Below, piece by piece: positions 10,866 to 22,003 of a stretch of 64,000 bases of DNA. The DNA is taken from NCBI GenBank assembly GCA_030068145.1, contig JAPJBO010000303.1, positions 1-64,000 of the forward strand. Reading direction: 5' to 3'. Origin of the DNA: Diplonema papillatum (lineage: Eukaryota > Euglenozoa > Diplonemea > Diplonemida > Diplonemidae). Each line of letters starts with the position of its first letter. The first letter of the stretch is position 1. The position numbers were made by a program, and so were the translations under genes. The notes beneath the pieces were generated by a model. That model made no database searches, was not told where the DNA came from, and saw nothing but the letters and a program-made list of their open reading frames with translations.

Positions 10866-11190
10866 TTAAGCCGGCCCACCCCTATCTCCTCGAAATACAT
10901 CAAAGTGCCTGTTCATCACGGCGCACCACGGTGAACCACGATTCATCAAATTCATCCCTGTCCCCAGGAGCTGCATAGAATTGCTCGGAGCTGTAATTGG
11001 GTACTTGAGTACCGAGACGAGCAGTCGCAGGAGAAGCGAAGCCCTAAACGCGTGCCTGAACGCGATGATCAAGACGAGCGGAAGAGGCGAAAGCATCATA
11101 CATCACGTGCGAAGAGATCACCGTGATGCCGGCGATGCAGATTATCGCCACAGATTATTTGCATTCTAACCCAAACTAACCCAAAATATC
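10866..11190 (+). repeat. SINE-like interspersed repeat, longest copy
   Basis: About 325 bp. The right part (about 10985-11190) recurs at 37950-38185 and 43900-44045, with GATGATCAAGACGAGC, GAGGCGAAAGCAT and GATGCAGATTATCGCCACAG. The left part (10880-10990) recurs near 57955-58085. The 3' end is a short ACTAACCCAA repeat (CTAACCCAAACTAACCCAAA), like the simple-repeat tails of non-LTR elements. No ORF. The mobilising machinery is unknown. Confidence 0.65.
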
Positions 11191-11673
11191 ACGGTCTGCG
11201 GGAAGGGGGTCGGCCGGCAGAGATGCTCTGTACACGAAACGCCTGCGCTCTTTTCTGTGCGGAACGAACCGTACTGTGTCTCGCTCGTGGGATTTCGGTA
11301 TATCCATAAACACGTGTGGTTGGGTACCGGCTTTCTTGGTAGTGGAAACCTTCCGACGCTTTTGCTCGTACGGTGTCGCCGCGGCTGGTACAACTGATGA
11401 TGACGACAAGAGAGAGAGTTGTTTTCGTTGGAATTCGATTCGAGACAAAGATAAATGCCGCTGTTGCCAGTGGCAAGCTCCTCTCCTTCTTTTAACACAG
11501 CCATGGTCGATAAACGGCATACTTTGTCGCAGGTACTCAGCCAGCGCGTCCCATTCGCCCTGCTGTTTCCTGAAGTCGAAACGAAAGAACTCGCTGCGGA
11601 AAAGCTTGTTGACGACGTCTTCGATCAAGCCTCGCAATTTGTGCAGTCCGAAGAACTTCGCCAAGACGCGCAT
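11176..11673 (-). CDS. Hypothetical protein or orphan exon
   Basis: 165 residues from the ATG at 11673. The first ~60 residues (MRVLAKFFGLHKLRGLIEDV, then KLFRSEFFRFDFRKQQGEWD) look like a helical protein segment. The rest is basic and less convincing. The 3' end overlaps the edge of a repeat. No family recognised. It could be an exon, a pseudogene or chance. Confidence 0.25.
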   Translation of the reverse strand: MRVLAKFFGLHKLRGLIEDVVNKLFRSEFFRFDFRKQQGEWDALAEYLRQSMPFIDHGCVKRRRGACHWQQRHLSLSRIEFQRKQLSLLSSSSVVPAAATPYEQKRRKVSTTKKAGTQPHVFMDIPKSHERDTVRFVPHRKERRRFVYRASLPADPLPADRDILG

Positions 11674-12150
11674 CGTCGCTGTTGTGTAAAGGGCAGAGGG
11701 TGGGCCAGCCTACTGTTGAACTCGAAGCAGTCCTTTTGAGCAGCTGCATCTAAACCCGCCATGGCTTTGGATCATTCACGAATGATCCCCGTCATCTGCA
11801 TCGCCTACCCAAAGGACTTGTTGCCACGCATATCTCAAGCTCCAACTTGGAAGCAAACCTCCTCGTGCAGGCAGGTCGGGAATGTAACAACGTGTTTGGA
11901 ACAGCATGTAGGCAACACTGTGTCCCACCTGTTCTGGTCGCGTGCCGGTTCTTAAATGCACAGACACACGGGGCGCCTTCTCCGGGGCTGGGAATGCAAA
12001 AGACGCTTGGAAATGGTATGCGGCCCACTGTGTTGTATCTCCTTCCATTTGCTGAGGAGAAGCATACCGAGGTACAGAAACTCATAGAAGCCTCTCTCAT
12101 GCGATGAGTTCGTAAACTTCTTCGTTAGAAGGATGTGGGCGTATTGAACT

Positions 12151-12279
<129 letters not shown>

Positions 12280-12559
12280 TGCATTCGAAAATATACAGGC
12301 ATATCTTATGCGTTTTTCTGGATGCCTGGCATTGCTGCTGGTGTCGTCGAAGGAAGTTCCCGCAGCTTTCTTAAAGCCCCCTCTGCCAGAGGATGTGTCT
12401 TGTATCGCCTTTCTGCCGATCACAGCAGCGAAGAAGTGAACGGCCGCAGCGTAGTCCAGAAAATGTGAAACGGGTTCTTGCCCCAGAGGCTGCCCTTTTC
12501 GTTTAATTCTGCAGATGCTATTAACTAAATGTCTAAGTTTTCGTAATTCGTATCCATGG

Positions 12560-13228
12560 TTAAGTGCGCCATTCGTGCCAGCCAAAGCTGGTGAAGCTAC
12601 GCCGCCCACGTTGCGAGGGAGTGTTGAAATCCACACCGTGAAGCTTCCGGAATGCCTGTGTGCACGCCTGCCGGCACTGCGAGACTTCTTCGGCGCCGTC
12701 GCCGCTGTCCCCGCGGAGGCAGGGCGCCTTCTTTTTCATGACGTACTTGAACAGCGCGACGAAGTACGCTACGACGGCGCCGAAAAAGTCGCCCGACTCG
12801 TCTCGCTCCGTGCGGTTGAGCACGAAGGTGCCCGAAGGAGGGTATGCAGCACAGCCGTACCGGGAGTCCCGTCCGCTTTCCTGCTGCAGGGTGATCTGGC
12901 CGAAGTGGCCGACGGTGAAGTCGATGGCGCACCTGCCGAAGCGGAGGGCCGGCGACGCGGGGATGTCGAGGCTCGTCTTCTTCCGGACGAAGTCATTTTC
13001 GATCATGCTCGCGATCGGGGCCGGGATGGGGTACGGGTTGCCCATGCAGCTCAGCGCCCACAGCGGCTGGATCGTGAAGAACAGTTCGACGGCCGGGAGG
13101 CTGCACAGCTCCTGCCAGCGCGACTTCTCCGCGTTCTTCACCTTGCTCCAGATCAAGTCTCTCTCGTCGCTGATCCGCTGCTCCGCCGTCGGCCTCTTTG
13201 GCTGGTACTCGTCATCGTCGGCCAGCAT
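12560..13228 (-). CDS. Hypothetical protein with possible WWE-like domain
   Basis: 222 residues from the ATG at 13228. The acidic/charged start MLADDDEYQPKRPTAEQRIS leads into a Trp-containing segment. Residues about 55-130 follow the WWE pattern loosely: PLWALSCMGNPYPIP, then IASMIENDFVRKKTSL, then CAIDFTVGHFGQI. WWE domains bind ADP-ribose chains in PARPs and ubiquitin ligases, but this match is by pattern only. The last ~25 residues are low-complexity and basic. A GTGTGG donor-like site near codon 198 suggests the real gene may splice onward, but no downstream exon is visible before the GT microsatellite. Confidence 0.5.
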   Translation of the reverse strand: MLADDDEYQPKRPTAEQRISDERDLIWSKVKNAEKSRWQELCSLPAVELFFTIQPLWALSCMGNPYPIPAPIASMIENDFVRKKTSLDIPASPALRFGRCAIDFTVGHFGQITLQQESGRDSRYGCAAYPPSGTFVLNRTERDESGDFFGAVVAYFVALFKYVMKKKAPCLRGDSGDGAEEVSQCRQACTQAFRKLHGVDFNTPSQRGRRSFTSFGWHEWRT

Positions 13229-14312
13229 GCACTACAAGTCCTGGGTGTTCTTCTGCTGATATCTTGCTTTTATACCCACTTTCCTTGTTCATTTGCGGGT
13301 GATGACTGCGCGACGCGGGTATGTCCAGCTGCACAAACAAATGGTGTGAGGATCTCTGTATCTCTGTTAGGAACAGATATCCTGTCGCCGCTTCCTGGCG
13401 AATCTTGTGTCACCAATAAGTCGAATAAGTTGTTGATGGCTCGCACAAAGTGACGTGGCTGCAGTACAGCCACTTTTCGGTGAACGTTGGCACATCGTAG
13501 GAGGCTTCAAAATTCAAAGCGAGTTTTACGCCTGTCGTACATCGGGTCCTCCGTCGGATATCTTTCCGACAATGGGCCAATTGACAGACCGGTCAAACAC
13601 TGACCGCTACGGGTTCAAGTAATGCAGGAAAAGAGAAAAAACAGGTTTGCAAACAACGATGTGCACCGCGAAAGTGTAAATGGAAGAAGGTTGTAGTACA
13701 TCAACCCGCTCTAGTGTTGCGGCCGTGCCGACAAGAGGGCGAGCATCAGGGGAAGCAACGGTAATCGTAACGTGGTAAAGGTTGTGCTACGTGAGTTGTG
13801 TCTCGCCACCACGTTCATGGACGTGCACCTCCTAGTGCTTTCGTAGGAGGAGGGGTCGCCACGGAGCTCTTTGAAGACTGAGAATCTGCCAAAACAACCC
13901 GAAGACCATCTTTTGTAGTGTAGTATCGTTTGCACTCTTTCGTCTTTCGTTGGAGCGCGCTCTCATTTCCCATTGAGTGGCTAGCCAAAATTCGGTGGTT
14001 TTTGTGCGGTTCCCGTTTGCGTGGTTGAGTTGGATCTTCGAGGTCGCCAAAGAAAAGATCCGAGGATCACCTTGAATCAAGCGTATTCGGGGGGAGGGGA
14101 AAGAGATCGTCAATCTTTTTCCAGAGGGGGTGCCGGCTATAATTCGCATGGCTTGACTTTTGGCGCTCACTGGTAGTTTGAACGTGTCCAGCATTGCGGT
14201 GGGCATGCTGTCGAGCACGTGGCGGTCTCAGCTTGTGTACCCCCCACACTGCGATACGAAGCGACGCACTTTTTAACGATTTGCCTCGCCGTTCGCTGAA
14301 CGGTCTTCCACC
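13229..14312. other. Intergenic, no gene seen
   Basis: Short open frames only, none with a recognisable motif. This is 5' flank of the 222-residue ORF and 3' flank of the first kinesin. Confidence 0.5.
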
Positions 14313-17300
14313 TCAATCTGAATTGTCGCGCACAGGCAAGCCACGGACGCTTTGATACTTGGACCGCGCGCCGTTCTGCTTAGCATCAACGCTGTCCGCG
14401 TCTTCACCGCGGTCGCCGTTGCAATCGTCAGACTCCGGCTCTTCTTCGGTCAAGTCATCGGAGTCAGTCGAGTCGTCGTGGCTCGCAGCAGCGTCGTAAA
14501 GCTGCAGGCCGTTGTTCCGCATAGGGTCGAGTTCCAAAAGCTCGTTCTCGATCTCGGCCAGCATTTCTTCGAGGCACTCAGCGGGGCCGGCCAGGTAGTC
14601 GGCTTCTCTTGAAAGAGATGCTCCTCCTGCGCCTTGGCTGCTGCTGCTGATCCGCCGATCCCCCTTCTGCGGCGCGTCTGAAACCGTCACGAGGGACGCA
14701 TCCTCCGACGCGCATTCTTCGCCTGCCTCGCTGGCGGTAGCAGAAGGACGTGCCCAGCATTCTCCGATGAATGGTTGCGCCGCGGTTGTTTGCTCGGTCG
14801 GTTCCACACGGGGGCGGAGAGCAGGGTTTGCGAGTGAGTTCCGCCAGTTGGCCAAGCGAAGCGATCCGATCGCTTCGTCTTGCCGTCTCGCATCCGCGAT
14901 GCTTGCTGCGAACGCTTCCGCGTCGGCGCATTGCTGGGCGAGCTGCTGCGTGTCGAGGCTGGTTTGCTCGGTGGTTATGGCGGAGTTGACGACTGAAAAA
15001 AGACGCGTCATGGCCTTCAAGCCGTCCGCCGCGGCATCCGACTGCGCCCCGAACAGATTCGTGAAGGCGTCCTCCAGCGCACGCTCGCTGACGTCCTGCT
15101 GGAGCTGCGCTTCGTGCTGGGAGACACAACTCGCGATCTGAGCGGACACGGTGTTGTACACCTGTTTCGCGGCTTCCAGCTCGGCTAGCTTGCCGGTTTT
15201 CGCAGCCTCGGTGGCCACGCGGGCTTCTTGGGACTCGGCGTGCGCTTTTTCTGCCGAGGCCGACTTGCGGTCGAAACGTGAGTGCGCGGCTGCCATGTTG
15301 GCTTGCTCGGTTTCGCGAACGGTGTCCTCCGCGTGCAGCTTTTGCGCCATGGCTCGTTCGGCGGCCTGCCACGCTTTCACGGCCGACTCGGTGTGGTCCT
15401 TCACGAAGAAGTTGACGACTTTTCGGCGGGCGAAGCTCAGCATGTCTTCGGCCCACTTCGCTTTGTCTTCGAACCTCGCCAGCTTCCCCTCCACCGGCGC
15501 CTTGTCTGGCCCCGGCGGTGTACCGCTTTGCCAGGGGACTCTGTTCCACAGCCAGTATCGCATGCTGAGCGGCACACCGTCGCCCCATCCCCCCAACCCC
15601 ACCCGAGGGTTGCTCACGACCTCGCCGGCGGACCCTGAAAGCTGGCGGCCGCTGGCTGTCGCGAGGGGAGGGGGAACGTGGTTGGGCTGGGCCGGCTTGT
15701 CCTCAGCTTCGAGAAACGCAGGGCTCTCAGCGACGTCCGGGCAGTACAAGTTCGGGCGGCAGCCGGAGGCCATTGTGGCGATCCTGCATTCGGCGAGCAG
15801 CGTGTGGTGCTTCAGTTGCACGGCGTTGTGGTCTGCGAGTTTCTGCATGTCGAGGGTTGCCGAGGTGGCTTTGATGTTCTTCACGCAGTTCGCGAAGCGG
15901 AGGGTGCCGAGCGTTTCGAAGGAGGACTGCTGGCTGGGCGACACGGCCGCCAGGAGGAAGATCCGGTTGTTGCTGTCAGCGAAGCTCGACCGCAGCAGGC
16001 GCGTCAGCTTCGAGTCTCGATACGACACGTGCTTCGCCCGCCCGCTGTTCAGGTCGTGAATGACCTTGCCCATGGCTGACAGCGACTTGTTGATGTGTTT
16101 CGCCTCTTCTAACGCTGCGCCTTGCACCTGTCGCGAGTGTTGGCAGAGTTGCGAACCACAAAAAGACATTGACATGCACCCCGATAACAATTTGAGAAAG
16201 TGGTTTGTTGCGATGATGCAAACAAAAACGGGGGACTCGGATCTATTTGCTTGCATCGGCCGTACAGGTCTCCTCGGAAGGCGATCTAGAGACCGAGTGC
16301 GATGATGTCAGAAGCTAGCTGCCATTTCTAAATCTACCATCGATTTGAAAGCTACTTCGAGGGTTGCTGGGATGGACGTGCATGCCATGACCCTGGCAAT
16401 CAAAAATAAAAGCTCGTCACTCGCACAACCGCGGCTGATACAAAACTAATGATGGTGATGATGGGAAGAGAGAGTTGTTTTCGTTGAACGCAGTGCCTGA
16501 TCGTTTTTTACGTGAAGCTGGATTCAGGATGCAAGTGAAAACGCCACGGTTTGCGGCGACGAGCTTCTCGTTTCCTCCAACATTTCATGTTTGGTAAGAA
16601 TATGATTGAAGGATGTTGGACCTGTGACTTTTTGATGCGCTCGGAGCCGGCGAGGTCGACAATCGACAGCCGCGAGCGGACCGTCTTCTGCCCCGGCTGC
16701 GCGTTCTTCGGCGCCTGCGTGACGTCGATCAGGAACAGGGCGTGGCTTCGGCTCGAGGTCTTGTTCATTTTGGTAGCAGACGAGCTCCGCTGCGCGTCGG
16801 CTACGCGGAAGACTTCGACGGCGTCGAGGAGGGTCAGGATGCTCCGTTTTTGAACGAACGGGCAGGTGCAGTCCTCGCCGATTTCACGCATGACAAGTTG
16901 CGCTCCGCTGTCGAGCAGGTCGCGCGGTTCGTCGTTGTAGACTTCGATCGCGCTTAGAGTGATGTCGACGGCGACCTCGCATTCCCGCCGGGCCTTGTAC
17001 CGGAGCAGCTCAGCCAGAACGCGGAGGAAGACCCCAGTTTCGTCTGAAATCGAGGCGCCGCTGACCTCGCCCAGGATGGTGTGGGTCTTGCCCGAGCCGG
17101 TTTGGCCGTAGGCGAAGATCAGGCCGCTGCCGCCTTCCAGCGCCACGTCGACGACGGGCACGATCGACTCTTGGTACACGTCCAGCTGCCCTTCGCTCGC
17201 ATCGAAGACGCGGTCGAACGTGAAGTTGGTCTGCCGGTGCTCCTCGACCACCGTCACCGCGTCCTCGCCGACCTTGTACACGCACGCATTTGCAAACCGT

Positions 17301-17353
17301 TCCCTCTCGTTCGGCGGCCGTATCCGGACAGCGACTTCGACTTGGCGCTTCAT
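14313..17353 (-). CDS. Kinesin with N-terminal motor, one intron
   Basis: Two exons: 17353-16622 (244 codons) and 16127-14313 (604 codons plus stop), joined in phase 0 to give about 848 residues. The start is the ATG beginning MKRQVEVAVRIRPPNERERF. Exon 1 carries the P-loop (FAYGQTGSGKTHTI), switch I (SSRSHALF) and DLAGSERIKKSQ. Exon 2 resumes VQGAALEEAKHINKSLSAMG and ends the motor with LGTLRFANCVKNIKA, so the splice restores an unbroken motor. The donor is GTCCAA at 16621 and the acceptor GACAG ends at 16128 (494-bp intron). After the motor come a Pro-rich linker, an Ala/Glu coiled-coil-like region (about residues 490-650) and an acidic Ser-rich tail. The loop that normally reads IYNE.I.DLL is VYNDEPRDLL. 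N-terminal-motor kinesins usually walk to microtubule plus ends; the subfamily is not assigned. Confidence 0.85.
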
Positions 17354-17532
17354 TCCTGCCCGACCATACCTCCTGTACACTAACGCAACCCAGTTGTTTC
17401 TCTTTCCTTCTTTGGTCTCCCTGAGTACAAGTTAGCTAAAGCAGTATTTCGTCTACTAATCCCTCGTACGTTCGACCGTTGTCTTAGTTTTGTTCCCCCT
17501 TCAGTACAGTAATGATATCGAGAAGTGGCCTG

Positions 17533-17935
17533 CTAGCGTACGAGAGTTATGCTTGCTTTTCGTGTGTGCGTCGATGATGTCGAAGCTCGTGTTTTCCAGT
17601 TTTGTTGGCAACCTCTCTGATGTTGCGTTCCCGCCTTGTAACGAAGCAGCTCTGCCAGAAATCGGAAGAAAGCGCCAGTTTGATCGGAGGCGCCGCTGAC
17701 CTCGCCTAGTATGGGTGTGGTCTTTCCCGAGCCAAGTTTTAGCCAAAAAACAGGCCGCTGCCGCCTGGCATCACCACGTCGACGTCGACGGGCAAACTCG
17801 GCTGCACCAAAAGCGCGGTCGTATGTGAAAATGGCATGCAAACTGTCTCTCGACCTCAACCTCGTTCTCGTCGACCTTGAACGCACGCATTCGCAAATCC
17901 TTCCCTTTCCTTCGATGTTCGATGGTTGCATCCGC
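17533..17935 (-). pseudogene. Decayed copy of the kinesin 5' exon
   Basis: A frame-broken duplicate of the neighbouring kinesin N-terminus. It keeps the P-loop and following strand (GSGKTTPILGEVSGA, then FRFLAELLRYKAG) and pieces of the FTFDRVFDA segment, but has deletions and frameshifts. It lies about 640 bp upstream of the matching part of the intact gene, in the same orientation. It lacks switch I and II and cannot be a motor. Confidence 0.8.
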
Positions 17936-18455
17936 TTCTTAGCGCGCGGCCGCTTCAGGCACTCCGAAATCTGCCTTGCCTTGAGCTGATACTCGTGTGT
18001 TGTGGTGAGCCACCCAGTGCATTTTTAGGTCGGCTGCATCCTTGCACGCATGAACCTCATACCCAGAGGCGGCAATTGCCCATGACATTGAAACTACATC
18101 CGAAAACAGAACGTTCGTGCTTGCGCAAGACCCAACAGTACGAACGTCTAGCAATTGGAAGACCGCAGGCTCAGCTAGCCTTCTTCGTCGTGGCTCTCCC
18201 CACAGTGAGCGCTTCTTTCTCATGTACTTCGTAAAGGGATGAGGCAAGGAAAACGTTTCTTTCATGGAATGCGGTAGTGAAGTGTGTCGTTCCATCTCCA
18301 ATCTCGAATCACCCTCCTTCCTGCGATGCTCTATCATAACGGAGTGGACCGGCGCACTGTGTTATTATTTCACTCGTTCATTGTCGACAACGTTGTTGAG
18401 AGAGGAGAGAAAGTGGGGAGGTCGTTTCGAGAGCTTGCATCCGAGCTTTCAGCTG

Positions 18456-18677
18456 CACGGTGCACTAGTCATTTGAGAAACAACGTAATGACTACTACTG
18501 AAAAGTGCTTACTACTGATTTGACGTGACTAGTTATGTTACTAGTTTTTTGAAGACTTGCTCTGCAGCAGTAAGAATGACTACTGCAGTTGTCATTCTTA
18601 CTACTGACAGTAGTCATACGACTAGTAAGATTTCTGACTATCAAGTGACTAGTAAATGGCATGACTAGTGCACCGTG
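18456..18677. mobile_element. MITE-like element with 17-bp terminal inverted repeats
   Basis: The ends are CACGGTGCACTAGTCAT (18456-18472) and its exact reverse complement (18661-18677), enclosing 222 bp. The interior is full of ACTAGT/AGTAGT motifs and has a nearly perfect inner palindrome around GTAAGAATGAC...GTCATTCTTAC (about 18570-18603). No ORF and no clear target duplication. A shorter relative with the same ends lies at 63652-63726. Confidence 0.75.
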
Positions 18678-19900
18678 TGGTTCTGCTTACGCCGGGGGGG
18701 CGCAGGGTTTCCGCGTCTCGCCGTTGGGTGCGCAAACGCTTTTCTTCCCTCATGGCTGCGGCCGTGAGTTCAATGTTTCGCTTTTCCGTGCTTCGACTCT
18801 TCGAATCCAGTTTTTCCACCCGCCCGCCGACTTTCTGCTCGTGGGCTACTTTTCTTCACTGTAGACGCACTTTTCGTCACTGTAACCGTAGTTTTTCTCA
18901 CTGTGGACGCCTTCGCCAATTCAGGCACTTCCAATCTGCTCCTAAACGTAGCCTCTCGCGGTATCTCAAAGTCGTCTGGCAGGTGGAAAAGCCATCTTGT
19001 TGCCGCAGAGAACTTATTCTCTTGCACTCGGTACGCTCTTTTGTTGTTGGGGCAGGTTTAGGGCAGGGGAGATTCAATTCGTCAAGCCGGAGCCGAGTGT
19101 TATTCACAAGGCGCCTTGGGCATTTGGTAGTAAAAATTCCTTTGAAGTGTGCAGGAATAGTTGAGCAGAGCTCCCTGATTTGCTCGAATAGTGAAGAAAG
19201 ATGGCATGGGTCAGTGCGGTGCTACCTCCTTGACCACGGAAGATACTCTTCTTGGTTTCTTGAAGTTTCTTGTTGAGCTCAGACTTAACTATTCCACTGC
19301 TCTTGACTCACCCTGCGGTGAGTTGTGAGGCATCTGAGATACTGGATGCACCCTTACTAAAATTACGTGAGATGAGCATCTCTATTCATTGGACATGCAT
19401 CGACTTGCTACCACAACTATCAGAGTGTCAATGCACTACTCGAAGCCATAGCTACGAAGTGGAATCATGCGGCGAAAAGCGCGACACATTCAGCCCCAAT
19501 TTCGTGCTGGCTATTCGATGCTTGCTGTCCATCGGAATCGAGTGGGCAGGCTTGGATAGAAGACCGGCTCGTACAGGTTCCAGTGAACCCAGGTTTAAGC
19601 GAGGGAAGGGGAGGAGGACGTTTTCGGCTATTCGTTCTTTCGTCGGCGGCGGGAGTATGCCAGTTTCGAGTTCTTGCGGAGGTATTCCTCCAGAAACTTA
19701 GATGTGTGAGACACGGACGAGGAGGTTCACTGGGCATTCAGCTCTGCTGTGGGTAACGGGAAGTCACTGGCATGTTAATGAACTCACTACCATTCGGAGA
19801 TCGATGGCTAACCTGTGAGAGTGCTGCGGAGCTGTTGGGGATCAGATACTGGTCCAGAAGTTCACCACCTCGTGGCAAAAAGGTTCGTTCGGTGCTCACA
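18678..19900. other. Intergenic, no gene supported
   Basis: Several 85-200-codon open frames exist on both strands, but none has a domain or convincing composition. The best is an 85-codon minus frame at 18770-19027 with Ser/Lys/Thr-rich repeats; I do not call it. Confidence 0.4.
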
Positions 19901-19922
19901 CAAACTCTTTCATCTTTCGTAT

Positions 19923-20235
19923 TCTTGTTGCGTTTATGGGGAGTCATTTGCATGCAAATGAGTACTACACCATGCCAGCTTTTTCACCACGTGACTCCTG
20001 AAGGATCACTCCCTCTGAGCTTTCGTCGTGGGGCAACCCTTGTCGGTTGCAACGGTTGCGGTGAGCTACTGCTGACAAGTTCATATCCGAAAAGGAATCG
20101 GAATAAGCACACGCCGTCCCCGAATATCACCGAACAAGCATACGCAAACGGAAAAAGCTTTTCCGTTTGCGTCGACAGGCACGCCGAGATGCGTAGGAGG
20201 CGAGTAGCGGGAAGAGCCGCCGGTCTCCTTTCGGG
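19923..20235 (-). mobile_element. 5'-truncated LINE copy with inverted 5' piece
   Basis: Read on the minus strand, about 20100 to 19923 matches the LINE 3' end at 48425-48600: the conserved tail peptide (QPTRVAPRRK...SDPSGVT), a stop, then the hairpin around CATTTGCATGCAAATG (19945-19960) and CGCAACAA. Read on the plus strand, 20173-20235 matches LINE sequence at 47283-47330 (GGCACGCCGAGATGCG). The two parts face opposite ways and meet at a near-perfect palindrome (20142-20172, arms ACGCAAACGGAAAA). An inverted 5' part is the signature of twin-primed LINE integration. Confidence 0.7.
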
Positions 20236-20239
20236 CTTG

Positions 20240-22003
20240 CTTGGTTGGTGGCGAGCCATCTGCGTGCCGACAGTCGTCTTTCCGTTGTCAAACATTCGTA
20301 TGATTTGTGTTTTCGGAAAAGTTTCTTCTCTTTTTTTGATTGAGGTTTAGGGAGGTGCAGTTGAAGCCAGAGGTTGCAACTGCACTATCCTTCTTTTGTG
20401 GGTTAGGGAAAGGCATGTTAACTTCTAGCGTATTGTGGTTTAGAGGTTCGGTGTTTTAGGTCTCCGGTTGACCATTGAGGCTGTTTCTTGTAGAAGGTAT
20501 GCAAAACGAAGATCGAAGATTCGAAGAAATCTCGAACTTTTTAGAGTTAAAGTTCGCTGCGGTATTTTAGGGTCTCCGGGTGACCTGCTAAATGGGTTTT
20601 TGAGCAAGTAAGGACTACGTGGGTGTGAGTAGTGGCTACGGGACTGTTTGTGACCGACCACCAAGTACATTCCTGCGTGGGATGTAGTCTTCTTATTGGA
20701 TGCGCAATGTGGTGCGCAAGATGCCCTCGCCACTGTTTCTAACGGAAGGAGGGGGGTCAATCGTGAGCAGCTCAAACTCAAGGTCAAGTCAAGCTTCTTT
20801 GCAGCATTTGCATACTTTCCAGTAATACGCTTCTTCACGCGTCCGCCGCGTGCAATCGATGATGCAAAACAAACACGGACAAGCTCTCGTGTGCCATGAA
20901 CGTCAGGTTGCGGGGCAAGCGAAAAGTTTTTCATTGACCGCACTGCCCTTAGCTCAAATCCTGGACAAGGTTCCAGGTGGCAATTGATCACGATCAGAGG
21001 ATCCTACTCGAGCGGTTCAGCTTTCTCACACATTGCGTGCGGCTAAAAAATTAGTATGGCGCTTCCTTTTGTGTGTGTTTGTGCGCACCCGCGGGACGCA
21101 CCTGCTTGTGCAAGCTTCATGGAATACGCTGCCTACTACTAACACCGACAATGCATTGCAATGCATTGCTAAGAAAGAAGAAGAAGAAAGAAGAAAAAAA
21201 AAGAGAAAGTAAAACTAAAAAAAAAAAGGCCGCTCCTGGTCGAAACGTGACGGTCAACCACAGCTTGCAAAGCTTGAGTCGGAGGCAGCACAGTGCCACA
21301 ACCCCGTCCGCTCTGCCCTGCGGCTGACCGTCTCGACGAGCTCAGAGCGCCAAGCCCCAAGGTGCGCCAAGCCTTGATGCTTTAGTTTGGGAAATCGGTA
21401 GCCACTTGACCCGTAGGCCCGTGGCTCTGCAGTACCGCCGAACACGTGAAGCTTGGCTCCCCTGCAGCAGGCTTTCCCTGGTACCTGCTGCAGCAATGCA
21501 TTGCTAACAAAGAAAAATAGAAATGAAATGCCCTGTTTGGCGGACTTTGTGTCCCCCGCCGGGATATATTTTGCTCTGCGAGCGGGTCTCGTCTTGTTTT
21601 GCTTGTACTTGCTTTTGTCGGCCTCCCTCGGAAGGCAGAGTTTACGTTTTCTTCTTGATTGGGTTGGTGGTGGCCGGCACTGGCTTGAGGGTACCCAGGG
21701 GCACTGATGCAAACTGTGAGAACCGGAGGTGAAATATCGCCGATCTTTTCCCATCCCATCGGTTGACGGCGAGCAAAGGTTCCCTTGCCCGGTACGAAAC
21801 GTGGATCCCCTTGCTGCTTTGAACCGATAAGGTAACTAAGGGTTCTTTCGATGTCCGCGTTCTCGCCGAAGCAACTACAACCCGATCCACGGTTTTCATC
21901 TTCGTTGTCATCAAATTTGATCGCTTGTGTAGCGACACCACAAATTCTCCCCTAGGATTCACGGAGCGTGCATATTTCGGAACCGTTCAGCACTCTCACG
22001 CCG
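20240..22003. other. Repeat-rich intergenic DNA, no gene seen
   Basis: Contains short shared motifs (AGAGTTAAAGTTCGCT near 20547, GTCTCCGG...GACC near 20460 and 20572) that recur near 37400, 48735 and 53630, plus the inverted-copy repeat at 21225-21515. No coding sequence recognised. Confidence 0.5.
21225..21515 (+). repeat. About 290-bp interspersed repeat (copy 1)
   Basis: Matches 31515-31805 in the opposite orientation (shared blocks CTTGCAAAGCTTGAGTC, GACCGTCTCGACGAGCT, GAACACGTGAAGCTTGGCTC). Flanked by purine-rich tracts and by AATGCATTGCTAA on both sides (about 21158 and 21496). No ORF. Confidence 0.7.

Noticed and set aside
11166..11186. Telomere-like CTAACCCAAACTAACCC
   Set aside because: Only two units, recurring as the 3' tail of a dispersed repeat at 44028; a SINE tail explains it better than telomere.
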